Source: CAWBRT01 sp963696525 (lineage in GTDB: Bacteria > Acidobacteriota > Terriglobia > Terriglobales > Acidobacteriaceae). From it: DNA of 64,000 nucleotides. Every line of letters begins with the position of its first letter. The stretch's first letter is position 1. The notes below the pieces were generated by a model. That model was not told the DNA's origin and made no database searches. It saw nothing but the letters and a program-made list of their open reading frames with translations. Made by a program: the position numbers and the translations under genes. The stretch covers positions 382,685 to 446,684 of the forward strand of contig CAVOKO010000003.1 of the NCBI GenBank assembly GCA_963696525.1, read 5' to 3'. Of the stretch, positions 57,801 through 64,000 are shown in pieces.

Positions 57801-58145
57801 CGTCTGCACCAGCGCGGTCACCTGCGAAAGCGCCGTTTCCACCTTGGCATTGGGCTGAAAGAAAATCTTGATGACCGCAACGCCCGAATAAGCTTGCGAT
57901 TCGATGTGCTCGATATCATTGACGGTGGTTGTCATCGCCCGCTCAGAGATGGTAACCATGCGGTTCGCCATCTCCTCCGGCGATAGCCCGTTGTAGCTCC
58001 AAATGACGCTTACAACAGGGATGTCAATGATGGGAAAAATGTCCTTGGGGGTGGTGACGATCGCCGATATTCCTAGGATGAATACCAACAGCGAAACCAC
58101 GACGAACGTATACGGTCTGCGGAGAGCTAGTCGTACAATCCACAT
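54894..58145 (-). CDS. RND multidrug efflux permease, AcrB/MexB-like (about 1083 aa, three frameshifts)
   Basis: Starting at ATG 58145 (MWIVRLALRRPYTFVVVSL), the protein has the first membrane helix, two large periplasmic loops and two sets of helices. Key motifs include MTLGGMALAVGILVDDATVTIENV (helix 4, proton-relay Asp-Asp; shown in part) and GTIMAIGVATANSILVVSFANDE. Frame breaks near 57620, 56640 and 56340 are collinear. The helix-4 DD pair and lack of a metal-type Met cluster fit proton-driven drug or lipid export. It leads the three-gene operon permease, adaptor, TolC. Confidence 0.88.
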
Positions 58146-58475
58146 CTTGTGTTTTCCACCACAGGAGCAGAGCTTCTGAAGGCTTTTGTAACAAGATACC
58201 CGAGTGTCACGTTCGTGTCATTGGTGATTTTCAAAAATTTGCCCGAACGGACCAAAAAGCAGCACTGCTGGCGATGGCAGTTTGCGTCGGGTTAGGGCCT
58301 TCGCCTAAGAAAACGGAGGCCCGACGGCACTCGCGCAGCGTCCACCGGCCTGCCCCACCAGGCGCAACCACGGCGCGGGTCGGGGACCCCGCGCAACGAT
58401 ACAACCCCGACACCAGACGATGAATCCGAGCAGCCTAAGTTTTGGTTTGCCCAGACCGAAGGGCAGAGGTGTACG
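58146..58475. other. Divergent promoter region between RND operon and response regulator
   Basis: The gap contains repeat-like GC blocks (about 58360-58400, 'ggcgcaaccacggcgcgggt'), related to the elements near 51165 and 53405. No gene is seen. Confidence 0.4.
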
Positions 58476-59336
58476 ATGCCCAGCCCACGTATTCTCTTCG
58501 TTGATGATGACCCGGGTATTCGCGCAACCCTTCCCAGAGTCCTGGAAATGCACGGATATGAGGTGGTTGTTGCCGCTTCGATACCCGAGGCACTGAACAT
58601 AATCACCAGCCAGGAGTTCGAAGTCTTGATTTCCGATTTGAATATGGGCCACGCTGCCGATGGGTTCACCGTGGTTCATGCCATGCGGCGTATCAACCCC
58701 GACTGCATTAATTTCATTCTGACCGGTTTCCCCGCCTTCGAATCCGCACTGCAAGCACTGCGATCCGCCATTGATGACTACTTCACTAAGCCATCGAATA
58801 TCCCGCAACTCGTGGAGCGGATTGAGCAAAGCCTGAAAGAGCGTACCAAGAGGAAACCAGTTGCGACACTGCGTCTTCCACAAGTCTTACGCGCCAACAT
58901 GAATCAGATTACTGCTCGTGCTCTGGCGGCGATCAAAGCCGACCCCTCACTTGTCGATTTGCTGCTTTCAGATTCCGAACGGCTTGATCCGGTGGCGGCA
59001 TCGCTCAGAGACCTTGCCGATCACTTGGAGTCAGGTCGCCCCAACGACGATAGTGAGCTGCTGCTGCGCTCGGCTCGTCGTCGAGGCGAGACCCGGTACA
59101 AGCAGGGATGCCCACTTGATCTCATGATTAAAAACGAGCGTTTGATCGAACAGGTGCTCCACAACGTCATTTACGAGAACCTGCTGGACTTCAACTTGAG
59201 CTACTTGCTTTTGGATTTGGAAAGAATGGGTGATGCGCTGCTTCTGCAATTGCAAGAGTCTGTCCGTGCTTACATCCAAGCCGAAGGCGAAGGAAGGAAG
59301 GAGGCGGCTCTGCCCTATGATTCCTCCGCATCTTGA
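58476..59336 (+). CDS. Response regulator with receiver domain and RsbR-N/kinase-linker-like helical domain
   Basis: Residues 1-120 form a complete receiver: acidic pocket Asp10-12, phosphoacceptor Asp54 in ISDLNMG, Thr83 and Lys105. Residues 150-280 are helical (DLADHLESGRP, RRRGETRYKQGCPLDLMIKNER), resembling the globin-like or RsbR N-terminal domains found before histidine kinases. There is no DNA-binding domain, so it probably signals by protein contact. It starts at ATG 58476 and is divergent from the RND operon. No histidine kinase is adjacent. Confidence 0.82.
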   Translation: MPSPRILFVDDDPGIRATLPRVLEMHGYEVVVAASIPEALNIITSQEFEVLISDLNMGHAADGFTVVHAMRRINPDCINFILTGFPAFESALQALRSAIDDYFTKPSNIPQLVERIEQSLKERTKRKPVATLRLPQVLRANMNQITARALAAIKADPSLVDLLLSDSERLDPVAASLRDLADHLESGRPNDDSELLLRSARRRGETRYKQGCPLDLMIKNERLIEQVLHNVIYENLLDFNLSYLLLDLERMGDALLLQLQESVRAYIQAEGEGRKEAALPYDSSAS

Positions 59337-59516
59337 TTAGATGGTCTGCTTTTGCCACCTCAACTGAACCTTGCCTTTGTGTCCCAACCAACCAGCCTAC
59401 GATGTCAAATCCATCACAGCAATCACGCTGTTATAACTGACGAAAATTCCGTGGCTGTTGAAAAACTCGGTCTTGCCGAAATCCGGCTCAAAATGGGGAC
59501 CAGAAATGTGCGGGAG

Positions 59517-60173
59517 TTAGAAGCGCGAGGCGGAAGCACCGGCGGCGAGGTCTTTCAGGGCGTCGAAGATTCCGGTTTCGCCCTGGGAATCGGGTTGCAG
59601 GGCAGTGAGCGGAATGGTGGCTGAAAAATGGGGCGTGCTGCGCCCGAACCTCACCTGGATGAAATTGCAATCGCGGGAGGCTACGGTCGACTCCACCATG
59701 TTGTTGATGTCGCGCTGCCACTCGGGACGGCTGGTGATGACGAATGGACCGACCCGCGCAAGCGTCCAGTGCTTGTCAGGTACGAGTTTGCGGCTGGTTC
59801 TGCCGCACCAGCGATGGTTCTGAACTTCCAGATTGAAGTTGGGAGCGCAAGGCAGGTCGGACTGGAAGGTGAGGGTTTCGCGATGCCGTCGCAGACGGCT
59901 TACGATCCAGCGCAGCGGGGTTTCGCGCGGCAAAAGGTGGACCAGTATCGACGGCTTGCAGAAGCCGGAATCAAATAACTGAAGTTGCACCTGTAGGCGA
60001 GAGGCCGACAGCCATTTCACCTCGGCGATAAGGCCTTTTTCTTCAAGAGCTTGCTCAATCCATTGCAGGATTCGGACGCCCCGCCTGCGGTTCAGACGCA
60101 GAAATATCCAGTACCATGCTGCAACCAGCACAGCGCCCGCTGCGAAGTCCACGCCAAGGAGTCGCCACCACAT
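59517..60173 (-). CDS. Hypothetical membrane-anchored protein (218 aa)
   Basis: One N-terminal membrane helix (VDFAAGAVLVAAWYWIFL) is followed by Arg-rich text and a mixed alpha/beta region (ILQWIEQALEEKGLIAEVKW, PLRWIVSRLRRHRETLTFQSD). The C-terminal part has TSRPEWQRDINNMVE and VRFGRSTPHFSATIP. I do not recognise a family. Composition matches neighbours. The start at ATG 60173 gives a sensible signal-anchor. Confidence 0.65.
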   Translation of the reverse strand: MWWRLLGVDFAAGAVLVAAWYWIFLRLNRRRGVRILQWIEQALEEKGLIAEVKWLSASRLQVQLQLFDSGFCKPSILVHLLPRETPLRWIVSRLRRHRETLTFQSDLPCAPNFNLEVQNHRWCGRTSRKLVPDKHWTLARVGPFVITSRPEWQRDINNMVESTVASRDCNFIQVRFGRSTPHFSATIPLTALQPDSQGETGIFDALKDLAAGASASRF

Positions 60174-60285
60174 CTCAAAATTCTAGATGCAAAACCCCTG
60201 GGCCGGAGATGTCGTAAATTTATTTTTCCCGCCACTCAGGTTGTGAGTTCGATGTACCTGGAGTTATCAACGCCGGACGGAGGGG

Positions 60286-61191
60286 TTAGGTCTTTGAGGC
60301 AGTGTCTCCGATTACATAGTAACGGTGCTGGCCGCCCGGCTGAATGCCATTTTTGTCGAAACACTCCTTGATTCTGCGCCGCAACTCGCGGCTAACCGCG
60401 TACTGCTCGCCGGGCTTGGTTTTCACCAATAGAAGATAATCGACCTCTTCCGCCGAAACCTTCTCGATGCCGGGGACGACGGGGTCGGCAACGATCGCAT
60501 CGGCAAACGCCGGGTCATGCCGCACTTCACCAGCAACTTCTTTCAGCAGTTCCACCACCCGGTCGCTGTTTTCCCGGTAGCCCGCGGAAATGTGCAATGC
60601 CAGTTGCGTCCAGTCACGCGTCAGATTGGAGACAATCGTGATCTGGCCGTTGGGAACATGGTGCAAGGTGCCATCGGCATCGCGCAGCACGGTGCGCCGC
60701 AGCGTCAACTTCTCGACTGTCCCCTGCACGGCACCGATTTTGACCACGTCGCCAATGTCGAACTGGTTCTCGATGAGGATAAAAAAACCATTGATGAAAT
60801 CTCGAACCAGGGTCTGCGCGCCGAAGCCGATGGCCAGTCCCGCGATGCCGGCGCTGGCCAGCAGCGGCCCAATATTGATGCCCAGAAGAGGCAGAATCTG
60901 CATGCCCGCCACGAAAATGATGGTGACCAGCCCGATGCTGTGAACCACGCTGGCCACGGTCCGCAACTGCGTGGCGCGGAGCGCGGACGGAACCGTTTCG
61001 CGCCGGCTCAGTTCCGTCAGGTGTTTCTTGAAGATCTTCAGAAAACGCGAGAGGACAAAGGCGATGATCAGGACGCCGACTATCTTTGGAACGTCGTGCC
61101 GCACGAACTCAAAGGTATCGTCGCCCCAATTATCCAGCACCTGGTACCACGAATGCTGCGCGGCCTGCGTAACGATAGTGGAAATGGTCAT
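60286..61191 (-). CDS. MscS-family small-conductance mechanosensitive channel
   Basis: About 301 residues from ATG 61191 (MTISTIVTQAAQHSW). Three membrane helices are present, with the pore-lining helix LLASAGIAGLAIGFGAQTLV, then the beta domain (FDIGDVVKIGAVQGTVEKLTLRRTVLRD, shown in part) and the alpha/beta C-terminus. It opens under membrane tension to release osmolytes. Ala/Gly packing in the pore helix fits MscS. It lies next to an ABM-like gene on the same strand. Confidence 0.93.
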   Translation of the reverse strand: MTISTIVTQAAQHSWYQVLDNWGDDTFEFVRHDVPKIVGVLIIAFVLSRFLKIFKKHLTELSRRETVPSALRATQLRTVASVVHSIGLVTIIFVAGMQILPLLGINIGPLLASAGIAGLAIGFGAQTLVRDFINGFFILIENQFDIGDVVKIGAVQGTVEKLTLRRTVLRDADGTLHHVPNGQITIVSNLTRDWTQLALHISAGYRENSDRVVELLKEVAGEVRHDPAFADAIVADPVVPGIEKVSAEEVDYLLLVKTKPGEQYAVSRELRRRIKECFDKNGIQPGGQHRYYVIGDTASKT

Positions 61192-61237
61192 CGGCGCGAT
61201 TATAAACAATCAGGTGTCATGCTGATCCGGCTGGCTG

Positions 61238-61546
61238 CTAGATGGTGGCGGCGCGAACCTCATAGTGCATCGCCGTGGGTTCGACCCGCGACAGCAACCG
61301 CTTGGCCTCTGGTTCAAAAACAGCGACCGAGTAATTTTCTCCGGCGAACGCCCGCACGGCATCAAGCGAATCAAAGAGATTAATGACCACGAATTCCGCT
61401 TCTTCGCCGCCATCGTGGCGCAACACATAGCCGCCTCGATACCCGGAAATCTGCTGCAACTGCGGCAGCACCGTTTCCTTCAGCAGACGCTCGTAGCGGT
61501 CAGCATCGCTCGCCTTCGTCCATCCTCGCCAGTGGCGTGCAATCAT
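61238..61546 (-). CDS. ABM (antibiotic biosynthesis monooxygenase)-like small protein (102 aa)
   Basis: The ATG at 61546 follows GGAGG. The sequence MIARHWRGWTKASDADRYE, then GYRGGYVLRHDGGEEAEFVVINLFDSLDAVRAF and YSVAVFEPEAKRLL (each shown in part) fits a dimeric alpha/beta ferredoxin-like fold of the ABM/DUF4188 kind. It could be a small oxygenase, a heme-degrading protein or a stress protein; none of these is decided. The long frame to 61921 is a shadow of the glycerate kinase. Confidence 0.72.
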   Translation of the reverse strand: MIARHWRGWTKASDADRYERLLKETVLPQLQQISGYRGGYVLRHDGGEEAEFVVINLFDSLDAVRAFAGENYSVAVFEPEAKRLLSRVEPTAMHYEVRAATI

Positions 61547-61665
61547 CTTTTGCCTCCGATTGGAACGGCTGATGGTAACCCCCACCACGTTAAAGGCAGT
61601 GTTTAAACACCCCAACAAGCGCAACATCGGCGCTTGCCGACTGAGTTCCCTGCACCATCGCCGCT

Positions 61666-63033
61666 TCAGTAGGCGAGCAGGACACGCAAATCGCGCAGGT
61701 TGTTGCCGGTTGGCCCGGTCATGATGACATCGCCGAGCGCCTGAAAAAGCGGAGTCGAGTTGAAAGTTTTGAGCGCCTGCTCCGCGCTGAGACCTTGCTG
61801 CTGGATACGGGCCATGGTGGTGCCGTCCACGACCGCGCCGGCGGCATCGCTGTCGCCGTCGATACCGTCGGTTCCCGCGCTGAGGATGGTAATGTTTTCG
61901 CCGGCAATTTTTTGGGCGCAATAAAGCGCAAAATGCTGATTGCGGCCACCGACGCCACCCTTACCCTCGACTTTCACAGTGATTTCACCGCCCGAAATCA
62001 GGCAGACACGCGAGACGCCCTTTCGCAACTCGCGCAGGCGCTTCAGCAGATAGTCGGCTGCCGGAATATAGTCCCAGTCATCGCAACTGTTATCAACCTC
62101 GATGGCGAAGCCGGACATCGCCGCTTTTTCCACCGCGACCTTTTCGGCTACCGCGTTGGACGCAAGTGTGCACCAGCGCGAACGCGAGAAGACGGCGTCG
62201 GCCGGCTTGGGGGTCTCCAGAATGGCGCGGCCTTCGAACAGTTGACGCACGCTGGCCGGAAACTGCGGCAACAGCTTGTACTTGTCGACTAGCGCATAGC
62301 ACTGTTCCACCGTGCTGGTGTCGGGCATGGTCGGGCCGCTGGCGAGAGAATCGAGCGCATTCTCGGGAACGTCGCTGATCATGATCGAAAGCTGGTGGGC
62401 AGGAGCGGCGGCCAATGCCAGCCGTCCTCCCTTGATGGCGGACAAGTGCTTGCGGACAGTGTTAATTTCGGCAATCGGGGCGCCGGAATGCACCAAGGCC
62501 CGATAGGTGGCTACCAGATCTTCCAGCGATATCGAACTGGCAATCGGCTTTTCCACCAGCGCCGATCCACCGCCGCTCAACATAAAGATGACGAGGTCCT
62601 TGCCAGTGAGCGGTTCGACGGCGCGCAGCATCGCCTCGGCAGCCTTCACCGAATCCTGGTTGGGCAGCGGGTGCCCACCCTTGTAATAGCGGTAGCCAAA
62701 GACTTGGGCATCCGGCAACAGAGGACCGCAGGCGAGGCCGGAGATTCCGACTCCGGCGCCGAAGCGTTCACTGAGCGCCTGGACCATGGTGTGCGAAGCT
62801 TTGCCGATTGCCACCACGAAAATTCGCCCGAACGAATTGATATCGTAGGATTCGTCGCCCACTCGCAACACGCCACGCTCGTAGCTGACGCTCTTGTTGA
62901 ACATGCGCGCGATGCTCGACTCGGCCAGCGTGTGCATGAAAATATCGAGAGCGGTGGCGCGCATTTCCGTAACCAGCGCGCTACCCGCAGGTTCCGATTC
63001 AGCAGTTTTTTGGGTTGGCATAATCATGGGCAT
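61666..63033 (-). CDS. Glycerate 2-kinase, MOFRL family (GckA/TtuD-like)
   Basis: The protein has an N-terminal DUF4147 domain (IFVVAIGKASHTMVQAL, HPLPNQDSVKAAEAML, FMLSGGGSALVEKP) and a C-terminal MOFRL domain (VCLISGGEITVKVEGKGGVGGRNQHFAL, shown in part; TDGIDGDSDAAGAVVD). It phosphorylates D-glycerate with ATP to 2-phosphoglycerate. The start is the ATG at 63033, which overlaps the TAA of the upstream hydrolase by one base (TAATG), so the genes are coupled. About 455 residues, near the usual length. Confidence 0.92.
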   Translation of the reverse strand: MPMIMPTQKTAESEPAGSALVTEMRATALDIFMHTLAESSIARMFNKSVSYERGVLRVGDESYDINSFGRIFVVAIGKASHTMVQALSERFGAGVGISGLACGPLLPDAQVFGYRYYKGGHPLPNQDSVKAAEAMLRAVEPLTGKDLVIFMLSGGGSALVEKPIASSISLEDLVATYRALVHSGAPIAEINTVRKHLSAIKGGRLALAAAPAHQLSIMISDVPENALDSLASGPTMPDTSTVEQCYALVDKYKLLPQFPASVRQLFEGRAILETPKPADAVFSRSRWCTLASNAVAEKVAVEKAAMSGFAIEVDNSCDDWDYIPAADYLLKRLRELRKGVSRVCLISGGEITVKVEGKGGVGGRNQHFALYCAQKIAGENITILSAGTDGIDGDSDAAGAVVDGTTMARIQQQGLSAEQALKTFNSTPLFQALGDVIMTGPTGNNLRDLRVLLAY

Positions 63034-63698
63034 TATACGGCAACTCTGCCGCGGCGGAGCATATCTTCTAGCCACGACTTGAGGGCCGCGCGCAGCTCGT
63101 CCAGATGCCCGGTGAAAAAATGATCGGCTTGCGGAATCAATACCAGGCTGGCGGGCTGAGGCAGCGTCCCTACCATCTCCTCAAGCGCCCGGGAGTTGGC
63201 AAATTGATCGCTTTCTCCGCTGATGAAGAGCTTGGGCTTGGCGCACTCCCGCAGAAACTCGTACGAGTAAGCCCGTCCTTCGGCGTCGACGGGCGGGCCC
63301 AGCGAGATCAAGGCCGCTACCCTGCCGTCTGGACAGGCGGCACGTAGTCCTATGGCCGCCCCGAAGGAAAAGCCGGCAAAAATGATTGGCTTGCCGAATT
63401 CAAGGCTCAACCATTGCAGCGCAACTTGCACGTCGTTGACCTCGCCGCGGCCGCCATCGTGCTGGCCTTGGCTGCGTCCAACGCCGCGAAAATTGAAGCG
63501 CAACACGGGAAAGCCAAAACTATTCAGCACCTTCATGGCGTGATAAACGACTTTGTTGTCCATTGTCCCGCCAAACAGTGGATGCGGGTGGGTGATGAGG
63601 CAGGCATAAGCCGCGTCCGCCGTCCCGGCGTTCAGCAACGATTCGAGCCGCCCGGCTGCACCCGGCAGAAACAATGACCTGATGCTTGGAGAGTTCAT
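63033..63698 (-). CDS. Alpha/beta hydrolase (dienelactone-hydrolase-like)
   Basis: About 221 residues from ATG 63698 (MNSPSIRSLFLPGAAGRLES). It contains ITHPHPLFGGTMDNKVV, FRGVGRSQGQHDGG, the nucleophile elbow GFSFGAAIG, an acid region in SGESDQFAN and the catalytic His in IPQADHFFTG. This pattern is the small alpha/beta hydrolase family with the HPHP motif, found widely in bacteria, with esterase or peptidase-like activity and unknown natural substrate. The upstream extension to 63773 adds unlike sequence. It is operonic with glycerate kinase. Confidence 0.85.
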   Translation of the reverse strand: MNSPSIRSLFLPGAAGRLESLLNAGTADAAYACLITHPHPLFGGTMDNKVVYHAMKVLNSFGFPVLRFNFRGVGRSQGQHDGGRGEVNDVQVALQWLSLEFGKPIIFAGFSFGAAIGLRAACPDGRVAALISLGPPVDAEGRAYSYEFLRECAKPKLFISGESDQFANSRALEEMVGTLPQPASLVLIPQADHFFTGHLDELRAALKSWLEDMLRRGRVAV

Positions 63699-63923
63699 AG
63701 CGCTTGTAAACTTCATAATACTGACTGATGGTGCCGCCCCTTTGGATAAAACGGGTAGCGGGCTGCTTTCCACGATTCCACAATCGGGAACGATTTCATG
63801 TTGAATGGTGCAGCCGCTGATGTAGGCTCGGCCCTGTATTTAAGTTTTGACGAATACTTCAGCGCCTGTTTACAATACTTTTAGTAGATTGCAAATGCCG
63901 TCCGCAAGGGCGGCTAACGATAC

Positions 63924-63998
<75 letters not shown>

Positions 63999-64000
63999 TA

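Noticed and set aside
59352..59978. Plus-strand frames at 59352-59624 and 59628-59978
   Set aside because: Antisense to, or just beyond, the 218-residue minus-strand gene; no domain or ribosome site.

Overview
The window is GC-rich bacterial DNA, most likely a chromosomal piece from an Acidobacteriota (Terriglobia-like) genome or metagenome bin. The taxonomic call is an inference. It rests on the gene mix (multiheme cytochrome operon, NHL/choice-of-anchor-D surface protein, several Crp/Fnr paralogues with an N-terminal CxxC-x8-C motif) and on many intergenic palindromic repeats of the 'gtcattctgagcgaagcgaag' and 'gggccacccgcc' kinds. No phage, plasmid or CRISPR locus is seen. One tRNA (Asn) lies at the right edge.

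Layout. 1-9 kb: partial quinone oxidoreductase, a Crp/Fnr regulator, a TauE/SafE permease, an MFS transporter next to a Tat-exported metallo-beta-lactamase-fold lactonase-like protein, a LacD-like aldolase (broken frame), a MerR regulator and ThiS. 9-18 kb: OmpA lipoprotein, the Ric iron-sulfur repair protein with a perfect palindrome upstream, a large NHL/Ig-type surface protein with 303-bp repeats and an apparently inverted 0.4-kb segment, and a serine hydrolase. 18.4-21.9 kb: a four-gene corrinoid methyl-transfer cluster (B12 protein, UroD-like methyltransferase, DUF1638 protein, homocysteine methyltransferase). 21.9-26.8 kb: Ycf46-like AAA ATPase, a MITE and an IS5/IS427-type insertion sequence sharing a CTAG target, an MFS exporter and a methyltransferase. 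26.9-33.9 kb: a Fix/ETF operon (FixB, FixA, a FixC-FixX fusion) with an acyl-CoA dehydrogenase. 34-43.6 kb: a pseudo-receiver protein, a Crp/Fnr protein, a Crp/Fnr-like protein lacking its DNA-binding domain, then a four-gene inner-membrane multiheme cytochrome operon with 11, 19 and 7 c-type heme motifs plus b-type cytochromes. 43.9-51 kb: GuaA, PilZ, a short-chain chromate transporter pair, MurB, a di-Mop protein, small proteins and a crotonase. 51-58 kb: a complete RND efflux operon. 58-64 kb: response regulator, MscS channel, ABM-like protein, glycerate kinase, alpha/beta hydrolase and tRNA-Asn.

The most interesting region is 34.9-43.6 kb. The cytochrome operon groups proteins that look like three separate Geobacter quinol-oxidising inner-membrane gateways (CbcL-like, CbcBA-like, ImcH-like). 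Three GTGA-N6-TCAC palindromes, typical of Crp/Fnr sites, lie just upstream of it and of the truncated Crp paralogue. Together this suggests a redox-regulated extracellular or periplasmic electron-transfer module. The corrinoid cluster is the second candidate for an uncharacterised system.

Caution: at least ten genes, including the normally essential murB, carry single-base frameshifts that disappear if one base is removed or added. This looks more like consensus sequence error than decay, so broken frames are annotated here as whole genes with the breaks noted.
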